DNA of 64,000 nt. Origin: Prorocentrum cordatum (taxonomy: Eukaryota > Sar > Dinophyceae > Prorocentrales > Prorocentraceae). Within the stretch, counting starts at the first letter, position 1; each line of letters begins with the position of its first letter. This document shows, piece after piece, positions 22,881 through 33,428 of the stretch. Location of the stretch: NCBI GenBank assembly GCA_963575745.1, contig CAUYUJ010014593.1, forward strand, positions 649,008-713,007, written 5' to 3'. Below the pieces are notes generated by a model. That model worked only from the letters and a program-made list of their open reading frames with translations. It made no database searches and was not told the DNA's origin. Position numbers and translations under genes: made by a program.

Positions 22881-23055
22881 GCCCGTGCCAAGGAGCACCT
22901 TGCTTGCTTCCACAGGGTGCTCTGGGTTTCTTGGGCTTCGATGGTTTTTGCGATGCACAGCGCGACGTTCCCGCATCAACACTCGATGGACGTCCCGGGG
23001 TCTCAGGGTTGGGTTTCTGGTGGAAGGTTTCTTGTGAACGGGCCTCCCCTGTAGG
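22881..23055. repeat. Dispersed repeat R5, copy 2 (occupied site)
   Basis: Same sequence as 21136-21304 with substitutions. After CTGTAGG it is interrupted by the foldback element at 23056-23269, then resumes as TAGGGGCG. Confidence 0.8.
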
Positions 23056-23269
23056 TTCGAGGCCTGGAAATTGGCACCAACACCAAAACAGGCGGTTGCC
23101 TCCACAGGGGGAAGATGATCCTAGATTTCGGTGTTGGTGGTAATAGTTCGGCCACCTTGGAAGCCAGAATATTGCCACCATCACCGAGATCGGGATCGTC
23201 TTCCCCCGGTGGAGGCAGTGGAGGCAAACCGCCGGTATTGGTGTTGGTGTCAACCTCCAGGCCTGCGAG
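23056..23269. mobile_element. Foldback element flanked by TAGG duplication
   Basis: The two halves are long imperfect inverted repeats of about 85 bases: AGGCCTGG, ACACCAACACCAA, GGCGGTTGCCTCCAC and GGGGGAAGA on the left; TCTTCCCCC, GTGGAGGCA, TTGGTGTTGGTGT and CCAGGCCT on the right. TAGG is present at 23052-23055 and 23270-23273 but only once in the paralogous empty site (21304-21307). No coding capacity, so probably non-autonomous. Confidence 0.8.
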
Positions 23270-23340
23270 TAGGGGCGTCCTCCCCTCAGGGGCGCCGTCA
23301 GGAAGGGATTGGCTCGGGGGGGGGGGGGGGAAGCATCGGC

Positions 23341-23640
23341 CCCCCATCGCCCATTCATCGCCGATAGGGGCCTGGGTGCCCCGCTCTGCCCAGGGGCGTC
23401 GGGCCTCGCTGTCGAGGGCCCATCGCGGATCGATCGGCGAGGCACTGCCCAGTGCATTTCAAGTTTTTCAGGAGGGACAAAAAACACACAGACACAATTA
23501 ATCGTCGATTCCCCAGAAAATATTGGAAAATATGGGAAGTGGGGGGGGGGGAAGACAAGAACCGAGAAAATACAGGACAATATTGGGAATGCTTTTATTT
23601 GTGTGTGTGTGTTTATTTGTGTGACCCAGGGCCCCTTCAT
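23341..23640. repeat. Dispersed repeat R3, copy 2
   Basis: Counterpart of 3417-3745, with AACACACAGACACAAT, TCGTCGATTCCCCAGAAAAT and TTTTATTTGTGTGTG. Confidence 0.8.
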
Positions 23641-24017
23641 CTTGACGATTTGCGTATCCCTACCAGTGCCCGTAGCCCGGGTCGACCCTTGACGCCGCCT
23701 GCGCCTTCGCTTGCGGCTGCGACCCAGGCACGATCGCCAGGTGGGTTGCATTGATGAGGGCAGCGTAGAAGCATACAGCACAAGGCGACAGTGGGGAGGG
23801 CAGGAACAGTTTTTGTACGAGCTGTCAGAGGTCAGGTTGAACAGGTCGACCTTGCGCCGTTTTGGCTCTATGTGGGTCTTCTTGGGAACCTTCATCGGCA
23901 CATGTTGACCTGCCACAGTTATGTCATCGGGAAGGGGCTTCTGCACCACCATGCTGCCAATGTGTTTGCCTGGTGGCTTTAGAAACAAACATATCATGTT
24001 GCCCGGGCTCAAAGGAG

Positions 24018-24103
24018 AGGACGAGGAGGAGGAAGAGGAGGAGGAAGAGAAGGAGGATGGGGAGGAGGAGGAGGAGGAGGAGGAGGAGGAGGAGGAGGAG
24101 GAT
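24018..24103. repeat. (GAG)n microsatellite
   Basis: About 28 GAG triplets with few interruptions, ending directly at the spliced-leader relic. Confidence 0.9.
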
Positions 24104-24140
24104 TCCTTAGCCATTTTGGCTCAAGGCCGTTTGGCTCAAG
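24104..24140 (+). other. Dinoflagellate spliced-leader relic, two copies in tandem
   Basis: Bases 24104-24125 match the 22-nt dinoflagellate spliced leader (TCCGTAG then CCATTTTGGCTCAAG) at all but one position, T for G at the fourth base. A second, truncated copy follows at once, ending GTTTGGCTCAAG at 24140. Trans-spliced mRNAs carry one leader at the 5' end. A genomic leader followed by a second truncated one is the known mark of an mRNA that was reverse-transcribed, re-inserted, transcribed and trans-spliced more than once. No donor GT of a leader-RNA gene follows, so this is a relic and not a leader gene. Confidence 0.85.
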
Positions 24141-24252
24141 TTTTTCCTCGAGGTTGCGCAGGGCTTACACACGACCTTGGCAATAGGTTACCGCCAGGTC
24201 AGGCCCGGTTTTCCTTCGGCCTTGATTTCAGCATTTCGTCTCCAGGGGTTCC

Positions 24253-24606
24253 TTGGCAGCCATGACGAGGGACACCAGTGCTCCTCGATGGAATTGCCCA
24301 TGTGGGAAACATGTCAAGCATCACACTCGTTGCTTGTGCGGTGAGTCTTACAGCCAGCTCAGAGCGATCGGGGAGCAGCCACGTCGCGGTCACACTCTTC
24401 GTCGGGACGGGATTCCAAGTCGGACCAGGGTGCCGAGGCTTGGAGCCAAGCTTCGGGATGTCCGAAAAGCGCCAGCAATCAAGCCGTGGAAAGAGAAGAA
24501 CGTTCGCATGTATATTTCCAAGATCCAGCCGATCACGCGAGAAGAGGCCAGTTCACACGACAGTTTCTTTTTTGCTGCTCTCAGAGGAGTCACACACCCA
24601 ACATAA
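24253..24606 (+). pseudogene. Retrotransposon A, N-terminal Cys-rich segment
   Basis: An ATG-initiated frame of 117 codons begins 113 bases after the spliced-leader relic. Near residues 13-31 it carries a short zinc-ribbon-like cluster, WNCPCGKHVKHHTRCLCG, with paired Cys-Pro-Cys and Cys-Leu-Cys. A basic stretch follows. The position suits the nucleic-acid-binding N-terminus of a LINE ORF. The frame ends at 24606 while the neighbouring +3 frame takes over with a coiled coil, so one frame change separates the two. The function assignment is an inference. Confidence 0.45.
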
Positions 24607-25766
24607 AGCCAAGCTCGAGCTGCGCCACACACATGGCAAACGTCGCTATTCTTGCGATGGTGGCCAAAAGGGCGCAGGAAGTTGATAAGTCGGAGAAGCA
24701 GGACCGCGAGCTCGTCGTGACGCAGCGTATGCTCCAGATGATTTCGTCATACTCGCAACAGTTGGCCGATTTGACGAACCGCAAGAACAACGCTCAAGAG
24801 ACTTCGCAACACAACCGCCAGTTTGAAGCATTTTACAGAGCCAGAAGCAGATATCAATTCAGATATAGAGCGGTACGGGGGATGCATGTCGGAGATCGGG
24901 GAGTCGCAGCTCGAAAGCGAGGGGAAGGTGGCCGCAGGGGGTGCCCAGTATCAGGGAGCCCGGGTATTCCCGCAAGCAGGCGTTGGAGGGATGGGTGGGC
25001 CAGGTGGGCTTGCCTCCTCCTCGGCAGACCCTTGCCCAGGCCCCCGCGCGCACAGTGCCGCCCCCGCCTGTCGGAGGTTTTCCCCCAACCGCTCCCGAAC
25101 CACGGGGGGGTCACCCAGATTTACTCACACACTTCGATTACCATCATGTGGAACTCACTCTTGAATTCAGTGCTGTACAACCTTCTGCATATGATTGACA
25201 CGTGGAGGGCCGAGGATATTTCTGAGACGCTGAAGCTTGAAAACATCATAGTGCGCCGTGCGACGACCCAGCGACAGAAGCTGCAACAGCCGATCACGAT
25301 GCGACGCACACAGCATCACACTGTATACGAACTCGGGTGGGAAAGGGGCCCCTATACGAACCAGAGCGCGGGTTGCTCGATCATGTTGAGATCCCGAAGC
25401 ATCATACCCCGCGATGTAGCGGGCATACGGCATCCCTGTGTGGAGCTCGCGGGACGTGGCGACATGATGAGGATACGATCTAGTAGATCTGATGATGCAT
25501 CATTCGCAACATATTTTCCCCCACGCAGCAACATGGGCCTGGAACATTGGAGGCAGACATGCAGGCGCCTCACATCTTGGCTACACAAGTCAGTGCATGA
25601 GGCCAAGAAGCGCTCGCTAGTCATCACCGGACAGGACAGCAACTGTGGCTTCGGTCTCAGACGGACAGGCCACGCGATCGCCACACCCACCGGGGATCAA
25701 CAGCACCTGGGCCCTGTGCGTGCGCCATCGAGAGCAAGGTCTCACTGGCGCTGTGGAGGCTCATAG
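24486..25766 (+). pseudogene. Retrotransposon A, coiled coil and endonuclease N-terminal part
   Basis: A frame of 426 codons. From about 24630 it encodes a hydrophilic helical segment (VAKRAQEVDKSEKQDRELVV, then QRMLQMISSYSQQLADL) likely to form a coiled coil. A Gly- and Pro-rich spacer follows. From about 25240 it shows an endonuclease/exonuclease/phosphatase pattern: NQSAGCSIMLRSR, a Tyr-Phe-Pro-Pro turn, and LVITGQDSNCGFGLR near 25620-25660, equivalent to the conserved Asp-Asn motif. The usual Gly-Asp-Phe-Asn reads Gln-Asp-Ser-Asn. The domain continues in another frame after about 25760. It is the target-cleaving domain of a LINE; the frame change makes it non-functional. Confidence 0.65.
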
Positions 25767-25768
25767 AG

Positions 25769-26578
25769 ATGGAGAACATGGCCGCGGTCGACACATTCTT
25801 CCATGCTGGACCCACGCACTTCGGAGTGGATGCGCAGAGTTCGCCTGATCACATCTTCGTGCCGTCGGAGGCCGTCGCCTCCACCGTGCGATGCAGGGCC
25901 CTCCGCAATACCATGACGGACCTACAAGCAATCCCAGACTGCAGGCCACGAGACCGTGCCCCGCTCTTCTGGCCGGTCAGATATGAGCTTCAGGCCCCGC
26001 CTGGGCCCAAGGCTGGCCCTGCCTGGGATAAAGGTCAAGGCCTCAGACTGCTCAAGTTCGACGGCACAGGGGCACCGATCCTGGTAGAGTTGGAGAGACT
26101 GTCAGAGGCCGCGCAGGCCACCTGGGAACGCGAGACGAACCGCATGGGCCCCAGCCTACCGCGGGGGGAGCTCGTCCAGGATGCCAGGGAGGCTGCCCTA
26201 CCAAATCTGACAGCGGACGTGAGAAGGCCCCCATACCTGGAAGCTAGATCCAAGGCGCTCCTGGAGCGCAAGATGGCACGCAGGGTCTGCAAGACGGAGG
26301 AGCAGAGACTACGACTCAGAGCCATAGAGGCGGACATCCAGAAGCTAAAGAAGCGCCTGGACATAGAGCACGCGGAGAGCCTCCTAGAGGAGGCACAGGA
26401 CCACAACGACGGGGCGAACCACCACAATGTCTGGCGGGTCACCCACGCCATTGGTGCCCGCTTCCGTGGACCCCGACAGCGATCGTTCAACCTGCCAGCC
26501 GGCTACCAGCCCGACATCTCAGAGCGGGCGGAGACGATGCGTCGGCTTGCGACGGCGGCTTCAGCGCAAAGGTCCTGA
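25769..26578 (+). pseudogene. Retrotransposon A, endonuclease C-terminus and pre-RT linker
   Basis: This 269-residue frame continues the endonuclease fold: FFHAGPTHFG, then SSPDHIFVPSEAV (the Ser-x-x-Asp-His-Ile strand) and finally RDRAPLFWPV, where active enzymes have Ser-Asp-His. From about residue 110 comes the linker typical between endonuclease and reverse transcriptase, rich in Arg, Glu and Lys, with a helical segment (LRAIEADIQKLKKRL). It stops at 26578. The next coding-like piece (26614-26841, with IEEEGMDYFDRAPAPLAHDD) lies in another frame. Composition is balanced, which argues for genuine protein descent. Confidence 0.65.
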
Positions 26579-26589
26579 CCGACCCTGGT

Positions 26590-27925
26590 TAGCCCGCCAG
26601 AGAGGCGCTGGACGTGATCGAAGAAGAGGGCATGGACTACTTCGATCGAGCACCAGCGCCCCTCGCGCACGACGACTGGATCCGCGCACTGAGGCAGCTG
26701 AACCGCGCTGCCGCTCGCAGGCTCGCCCTCGAACACTCTGCGCCTGCTGAGCTTTGGCGATGGCTGATGCATCCTGCGACGAAGGAGCGGCTAGGCGCGC
26801 TGCCTGGAGCTGAGCGCGCCACCGGGCGCTTGCTGCAGTGACTCGACAGTCGCCCACGCGCCCCCTGCCCGAGTTTCACTGCGCGCCATCGGCGCATCTT
26901 CCGCCAGATCCGGGCAAAGTCTCGGGCCCCAGGGCAACGGCACTGGAGTAGAATTTTCCGCCTCTCCAAATGGAGCTCCAGGAAGGGCACAAAGGCCACG
27001 AGGCTCGCCCATTGTTTCTGTCCGGGAAGGCGTGGCACAAGGGGCTATGCCGTAGATCGCGGCGCCCGCCTCTGCCCCTTCGCGCGCGCGGATGCGCTGC
27101 TTGTAGATGTCGTCAAAACGATCAGCTTGCGGCGATGGTTCACAGTTGGCGTCTTAGACTACTCGGGGTCTCCCACCTCCCCGTTGAGAACGATATGTCG
27201 ACCGCTGTCCCCTCGACGGATCACGCGCACCAGGCGCGCGCTGTCGCGCCAACGGGCCCCTGCCAGCAGGACCGAGGTTCCCTGCGCTGGAGGCGCGAAG
27301 AAGTAGTGGATCAGGGCGGGGGAGCAGGCCGGGCACTATCAGCCGAGACACGGGTCAGGGATGGGGGGCGGGAGCGCCCGTGAACTCTTCGCGCGCAGCC
27401 TCCTTCGACCAGGCGAGCCCTGGAGGGATCAGCTGAGCAGCGGCGAAGCTGCAGTCCATTGCGCGCCCTCGCCGACGAAATGCATGATGTCTCGATTGGG
27501 GACTGCGCTGGTGACGCCCCCTCTTTCCCCGAACCCGCTGGAGGCGACGCCCAGGGCCCCCGCGTCGAATGTCATCTTGAATCGGGAGCTGGCCGAGGGG
27601 GGCGGCTTCGCGCTGAACTTAGCTAAGGATGACTACATGCCCGTCGCGGATGGCCCTGGGGCCCACGCGGCTCCTCGAGCCCTTTGTTTCCCAGGCGGCG
27701 CCCCTTCTTGGAGGCGCGGCGTCTGAGGCTCTCTACTTGGGGGGGGTGGAGCAGCTCGCGGCCAGGAGTGGGGCGGGGATCGAGAGGACGGTGGAGGCCA
27801 CGAGGGCGGCGTGGAGGCGACGTGGAAGATTCTGGGAGCTCTCGCACTCGATTCGCCTCAAGAGGATGGCGTTCAAAGGCGCGATCTTATCAGCGGCCTA
27901 TGCGGGCCTCGAATCCCGTCCCTAA
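26590..27925 (+). pseudogene. Retrotransposon A, reverse-transcriptase remnant
   Basis: Scattered across frames. At 27361-27660, ELFARSLLRPG stands where motif B is followed by Leu-Phe-Ala, and GGGFALNLAKDDYMPV corresponds to the Leu-x-Leu-Asn-x-x-Lys motif after the catalytic site. At 27629-27925 a second frame gives ALYLGGVEQLAARSG and SIRLKRMAFKGAILSAAYAG, the thumb-like pattern of LINE reverse transcriptases (Tyr-Leu-Gly, then Lys about 45 residues on). The catalytic Asp-Asp pair cannot be found; the equivalent place reads CAPSPTKC. The enzyme is dead. Confidence 0.55.
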
Positions 27926-28497
27926 GATGGGCGCGAAGCGCTTGGATGCCGTCGCCATAGGGTTCGCTCGAGTTGCGCTCCGAGATAGACGCCCCGAACT
28001 GGACCCCGAGGCCCCGCCGGGAACCCAGCTCAGGCGTTGGTCGCTCGCGGAAGTACTCGTCATGAAAAAGTTCAGGATCGCAGACTCGAAAGCGGAGCCA
28101 TTCGCGCAGCGCCTACGCCAGTGGCAGAGATTTGCGAGGGTTCCCGAAGACGGCGCGCAGCCTCTCACCATTCTTTGGCGAGTTGGAGGGCTTGGGCGAG
28201 GGGCCCGCCATCCGCGAGGACGGGGGGGTCGCCTCAACCGCCAACCCGCGGGCGCTCCAGGTCGTGCGCGATGTGCTGGCACTTTGTTACTTACGTGGAG
28301 GCGAGGACCACTTGGCTGCCAACGCAGCGAGAGACGTCGTCACCCGTCACATCGTCGCTGCTAAGTTCTGTAGCTTTGACCCCCAGAAGCTCCGACCGGT
28401 CGCTGAATTCAGAGGCCCTTGCAAAGGCCCACCTGGGGGCGCGGCGGGCGCCCTTGACGAGCCCCATCCAGGAGTGCGTCTGCACGTTGCCCGGGGG

Positions 28498-28545
28498 CGG
28501 GGGGGGGGGGGGGGGGGGGGGGGCGGGGGGGGGGGGGGGGGCAAG
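28498..28545. repeat. Poly-G tract
   Basis: Runs of G interrupted by single C residues, about 45 bases. Such homopolymers are prone to assembly length errors. Confidence 0.9.
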
Positions 28546-28797
28546 CGCCAGGCGCGGCATGATGTTCTACAGTCGTGGGGCCATCAGCTCACCAGTGTCC
28601 CCATCTTAGTCATCTTAGTCATGAGCATCGGGTTCCTGCACGCATGTCTGTCATCGCCAATCAGTGCCTGCACTGCATGTCCACATTCAAGAGTCAGGTC
28701 ACCACTGGGCGCCTTTTGTTCAGTCTCTACAATATGGTCGGCATCGGTGTAACCAGGGCCCCCACGCACCCACAGTCCCAGAGCCCGAGGACCTCCC

Positions 28798-29664
28798 TTG
28801 CCCCATCCTGCCAGGATTCAGGGGCCACGTTCGAGGGTTTTGTCGATCGCATGCCACCAGGCTCGAGGCGACTCGACCAGCTTGCTTCTCTTCCCGAGTT
28901 TCAGCGTCACGTTCGGGAAGTGCGCGCGCCTCCGCCACCAGACCTCGTCTCGACCGAGTGGGGTGGACCTGGCGTCTCGTGCCCTCAGCCCGCAGCCCGC
29001 GGAGCTCGACGACGCGCCGCGGTCTCGCGGCGGAGGCGAGGCGCCAGCCGGTGGGGGGCCGAGGACGCGGCGGACACCTTACCCGCGATGCGCAGCCCGC
29101 CGCGCTGGCGCAGGGCCCAGGGGCCAGGCGGCGGTCACCGCAGCGAGCGGAGCGCGGCCGCCGCACCCGCCACAGCCACAGCCACAGCAGCAGCAGGCTC
29201 AGAAGAGGCTCAACCAGCAGGGAGTCTCGAACGCATTCAGCCAGCTCTTCCAGAACGCCGACGTGACGCGCGGATTGCAGCGCAACGGCGTCGCGGGTCT
29301 CGGCGAAGAAGCGCCCCCAGTCGAGCTCATCCAGGCCCTTTTCCCCGTGCTAGTTTGCGCGCTCCTGAAGAACGCACAGGGCATGGCGGCTCTCGAGGCA
29401 GCGATCCACCACACCATTCACCTCGACCGAGACCACCTGGTGCGCAAGGCCATGATGGTGACGGCCAAGTACTGCGTGGACGAGGCCAACCGCATCAAGA
29501 TCGACAATCAGCAGCAGCTTCGAGACCAGCAACCCGTGCCAGAGTCGGACGCTCTCGGAGCCCCACATCCACATCTGCGGCTAGCTTTGGTAGGCGGGAT
29601 CGCCCGGCAGGGGGGGCGGATGGGGGCCGGCAACCACGCCGCGCTGAAGCAGCACACGGGCTAG
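28798..29664 (+). CDS. ORF of unknown function, Gln-rich
   Basis: An open frame of 288 codons with a low-complexity first half (Arg, Pro, Gly, Ala) and a convincing second half. A run of Pro-Gln repeats ending QPQQQQ at about 29205 is followed by roughly 150 residues of balanced sequence with several amphipathic helices (for example LIQALFPVLVCALLKNAQGM and AAIHHTIHLDRDHLVRKAMM). It ends in TAG at 29662-29664. There is no signal peptide, no long membrane segment and no motif I recognise. It sits between two LINE remnants and might be an ORF1-like product of either or of a third element. The start codon is uncertain; the reliable part is about 29190-29560. Confidence 0.4.
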   Translation: MPHPARIQGPRSRVLSIACHQARGDSTSLLLFPSFSVTFGKCARLRHQTSSRPSGVDLASRALSPQPAELDDAPRSRGGGEAPAGGGPRTRRTPYPRCAARRAGAGPRGQAAVTAASGARPPHPPQPQPQQQQAQKRLNQQGVSNAFSQLFQNADVTRGLQRNGVAGLGEEAPPVELIQALFPVLVCALLKNAQGMAALEAAIHHTIHLDRDHLVRKAMMVTAKYCVDEANRIKIDNQQQLRDQQPVPESDALGAPHPHLRLALVGGIARQGGRMGAGNHAALKQHTG

Positions 29665-30939
29665 ATCAAGGGCGACCCGGCCATCGCCAGCGAGACCTTG
29701 TGCACGCAGGCCCGCCATTGCAGGATCTCGTTCGCCCGCGACCGCAGGCGGATGAATATACATGTCGAGGCTCACAACACTGGCGCGCAGCTGCAGTTGT
29801 TAGACCCTTTCAAAAAAAAACTGCTCGGGCCCAAGCTCATGAAGGAGGCGCCGCCGCGCTCCCGCCAGAAGCGCACGACGCAGATATTCCTTGGCGGAGC
29901 CGAAGCGCAAGCCCTGCGGCTCGAGGGTCAGGGTTCGCGGTGGCCAGGCGCCCCTCGAGCCCAGCCCCCACCTCGCGTCGCCGCGGCCTCGGAGGTCAGA
30001 ACTCCCGACAGGGCTCACAGTCGCCATCAGCGTTGCTGAAGCTCGATGGTCAGGACGCCCGCGAGGGCTCAGCGTCGCCACCCGCTTTGCTGAGGCTCGA
30101 AAGTCAGGGCGCCCGAAGGGGCCAGGGCCGCCATCAGTTTTGCTCGAACAGCTCGAGACGACGTCGGCACGACAGACGCGGGGGATGGGAACCCTGCTGT
30201 GCTCCACGGGGGCGCTGGCTCGCACTCCGAGTCGCCAGATACATCCTCGCAGCGCTTCACTGACTGCACCAGCGGCTGCCCAGATGCTAACGCCTCCTGC
30301 CCCGACGGTCCCGAGAGTTACGGGGTCATTTACCCGCTCGACTCGCAGCTCGATAGGCCTGGGATGCAGGAGCGAGAGGGAATTAGTCAGAACGTCGAGA
30401 CAGTCGGATTCGACGGTAGATGCCCCGCAGCAGGCTGCGGTATCTCACCTTACCTCGCCCTCCTCTTTCGCCCCTCTGAGGTCGTCGTCGCCCCCCCCCC
30501 CTCGCCTCACCTCCTTTCAGAGTCTAGATGCCGGCGTCCTGAGACTGCTCGGGATGGCTCCGAGGCGGGACCCCTAAGTTGTGTTCCTGGTCGTGGCCCT
30601 CTGCGTTTTGTTGTCCGTGGGATGCCAGTCGTGGACCTGGCCCGCGGGTGCTGGCCCGTTTGTTTCCTAGGTTATTGCGTTGTCGCGCTTACCCGCCTGC
30701 CTGCGATGAGAGCCCCATACTATGTCGAGGTTGGCCGCTTCTGGCCACAGGGATCTGTCCGATCTGTGCGCCGAGGAGCGCGCGAGCCCCCCCGCGCGCT
30801 GTGCGCCGCTTTAGAGCGCGCTCGAGGTGTTTGGGCCACTATCGGAATGCCCAGCATCGGCCGAGCCCTGACCCGCGCCCCTGATGAGCCAGCCGCCGCC
30901 TCCTCGGCGCCTGCGGGCGCTGCGCGCATGGGTCGCAGT

Positions 30940-31263
30940 CGACCGCCTCCGCCACCATGGCCGCTTGGCCCAAGCCCGAGGGTCCAGCAGCCACACATGC
31001 CGCATATGCCTGCCGAGATGGCAAATGCTCTGAAGTGTATGCTGTACTATATGGTCCCAAAGCAATATCAGACACATTCGGTCCTTGGCACGTTGTCCAG
31101 CATCCTCGCGCAGAACCGCCAACAACAGCAGTTTGGGGCAGTGCCACAGCAACCGCCTCAGCCACAGCAGCCAGTGCCAGTGCGTGCTGGTGCCAGCGCA
31201 GCAGTGCGGCACCAGCGTGTTTCTCCGCTGCAGCCTACGGCTCCAACACCAGGTACAAGATGA
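30940..31263 (+). CDS. ORF fragment of unknown function, Gln-rich
   Basis: The C-terminal part of a 354-codon frame (30199-31263) encodes MANALKCMLYYMVPKQYQTH followed by a Gln-rich tail (QNRQQQQFG, then Pro-Gln repeats). The upstream part of the frame is low-complexity. Its layout, a short helical block next to Pro-Gln repeats, recalls 29190-29560 without obvious identity. I cannot tell a real exon from transposon-derived remains. Confidence 0.25.
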   Translation, partial: RPPPPPWPLGPSPRVQQPHMPHMPAEMANALKCMLYYMVPKQYQTHSVLGTLSSILAQNRQQQQFGAVPQQPPQPQQPVPVRAGASAAVRHQRVSPLQPTAPTPGTR

Positions 31264-31842
31264 GCGAGGACATGGGCTGTCGTCAGGCCTGGCCGATTCG
31301 GTCGCCGTCATCGATGACGCCAATCACGGTTGTACGCATGCCGCCGCTTGCTGCGTAGCAGTTGCTGCGCGCATCTTTGGGCGCCTAGCGGAACATGGCT
31401 TGCATCTACGGTCGATTCGGAGGCCTCCAGAAGTGAAGGCCCTCTTGGGCTTTAGACCCCGGGCGCGCGTGACGTTTACTAATTTCGCCCAGTGTCGTTG
31501 TAGGCCCAGTCGCTGAAGTCGACGATTCCTTTGGCAGCGGATGTTCCCGTTTAGAGCACGTTCATCCATGCAGTGTATGTTGCTTGGCCTGGGCCGTTGC
31601 GCGTGTAGTTTTCATGCCATTGAGCTTGTTGGCGCTCATGCTTCAGGTGAGTTGAAGACGCCAGCTGCGAAGCAGCACCCTTCCAGAATGTCGCGTGTCC
31701 CTGGTCAGTCCCTGCTGTCTTCTATCACAGGTCTCGAGCGTGTGCAAACATCGCCTGCTTCATGCGATGCGCTGGCCAAGTTTGATGTTCCCCTTGGCCC
31801 GCGTTTCGGCGCCCGCGGATGGGGGCATCCTGCGCCCGACCA

Positions 31843-33268
31843 TCATCTGCAAGGGTGGGGCCAGCCTATTTGTTCCCTTTCCGCCTCCTCCCCCTCCTCC
31901 TCTGACTCCTCCTTGCGCGCGATCGTCAGCACAGCAGTTTGCATCAGCCGGTGGATGGAGGAGGGAGAGGAGGCTGAGGATAACCATTTGGACCATATTA
32001 CCAAGCACAGTCGCGCGGGGGAGAAGGAGAGGGAGAGGAAGGCAGGACCCCGCACGGAGGTGCTTTGGCGCAGGCGGAACCCCGCCTCACCGCCACGCCC
32101 GCGCACCGCCACTGGCCAGTTTGCCCTCCGCAGGAGATCCACGTACCCAGCAGCGGCGGACGGTCCACCGCCCCCTCCCTGGGGCCCTGCGGCCCTCTCG
32201 TACGCTCTCGCCAGGCATCCGAGGTCTCGCGCGTCGAGGGCGGTCTGCAGGGCCCTCGGTACCATTTCTCCACGGGGGTACTTGCCCTCCTCGATGCGGC
32301 TCATAGTATCTCGGCCCTTCTTGGACATGCCCTCGCACATGGCCGCCAAGTGGCGCCCATCCACCGTGACATACTTACCACAGGTGGTGCAACAACTCAT
32401 GAGGAACCGCCCCCACCTCTGGACAGCGTGGGAGGGGCGCACTTCCCGCCACCGCCCCCCGCCCCCCACCGAACAGACAGGGATGCCACGGCACTTGGTC
32501 TCGGCGGCCTCGATGAGGCGAGAAGCAGGCACCACAATATTGCACGCGCTGCACCTCCACGCGCCTTCTCTCTGCTCGGAACAATGGCTGTAGGCCTGCA
32601 GCGCGAGCTTCCTCCTCGACGGGGGCGCTCTCCGTTGGGCCGAGGCCCGAACCCCACTCCATGGGTCGGCCTCTGACGCCAGGGCCAGTGCGCGCCTCGC
32701 GCGCGCTCGAACCAGGGTGCCGATCGCAGCCCAGTGGTAAGTCTGAGGCTCGCCCCCTTCCGCCGACACCGCCCAGCCTCTCCCCGCCGCAGCCCCCGCC
32801 TCTTCATCAGCCAGGGCGCTGCCCTGAATTAGGTAGGAATCGATCGGTTCGCTAGGAGAGGTGGCTTCGTCCATGAGAGGGGGCCCACTTGAGGTTCACC
32901 TCTGTCGACCGAGACTGGAAGGCCACCCGCTTTCGAGACCGCAAATCCTGGTTGGCCCCGTTTTTCTGGAACTGCCGACCCCGCCCCCAAGCTCTCACGC
33001 GGGGCTCGTGGTCAGTCGCGAACAGAACACGCACGGGGACATGTTCTAACTCGATGGCGAACGCGAGCAGCTCAGGACGAGGGACCGTTTGCCGCTGGCC
33101 CCCGGCGGGGGTCGATAACTCCCACGCCAACCTCCAGCTCCTTTGGCCGTCAGGCTGCATGGCGATCACCGCGGCGCCACACCGACGCCTACGTGGGTCT
33201 GCACTGTGGGCCCCCCCCCGATCCGCCCCCGAAAACCACCGCACACCCGAACGTAGTGTGCGGCTCAA
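31843..33268 (-). pseudogene. Retrotransposon B, RNase H and Cys-rich C-terminus (two frames)
   Basis: The first frame (33268-32852) shows the RNase H fold: GADRGGAHSADPRRRRCG at the first catalytic Asp, GQRQTVPRPELLAFAIEL with the catalytic Glu, VLFATDHEPRVRAWGRG with the third acid, then NQDLRSRKRVA and VNLKWAPSHG. The frame then breaks near 32860. The second frame (32874-31843) starts with the missing tail, SYLIQGSALADEEAGAAA, containing the last Asp. Its later part has Cys pairs (WRCSACNIVV, MSCCTTCGKYVTVDG) suggesting a zinc-binding C-terminus. The four acids persist, so the domain decayed recently or under some constraint. Confidence 0.7.
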
Positions 33269-33428
33269 CCTCGGAAATCGGGAGCGGCCCCAAGGGCCGG
33301 CGATTTTCTTAAGGGAAAAAAGAGAGATGGGTGTAGTTCTTAGGCGGCACGCCTCTCAGCACAGCACTGGACATTTTTCCCATTGCTCCTGAGCCTGCGG
33401 CATATTACACTCGCTCGTCTCGAACTCT

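Larger units (their letters stand above)
24104..28480 (+). mobile_element. Decayed non-LTR (LINE-type) retrotransposon A
   Basis: Reading downstream from the spliced-leader relic: a Cys-rich segment (24253-24370), a coiled coil (about 24630-24840), an APE-type endonuclease (about 25230-26010), a linker (26010-26580), a reverse-transcriptase remnant (about 26590-27900) and a weak C-terminal part. The order suits a dinoflagellate LINE. Frames change at least three times (24.5, 25.76 and 27.67 kb, with further damage in the RT core), so it is inactive. The 3' end is uncertain; a poly-G tract starts near 28500. Confidence 0.7.

Noticed and set aside
21682-24114. 810-codon minus-strand frame
   Set aside because: It runs across R5, the foldback element, R3 and a (GAG)n tract. 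Its length results from lack of stops in low-complexity DNA, with no consistent protein features.
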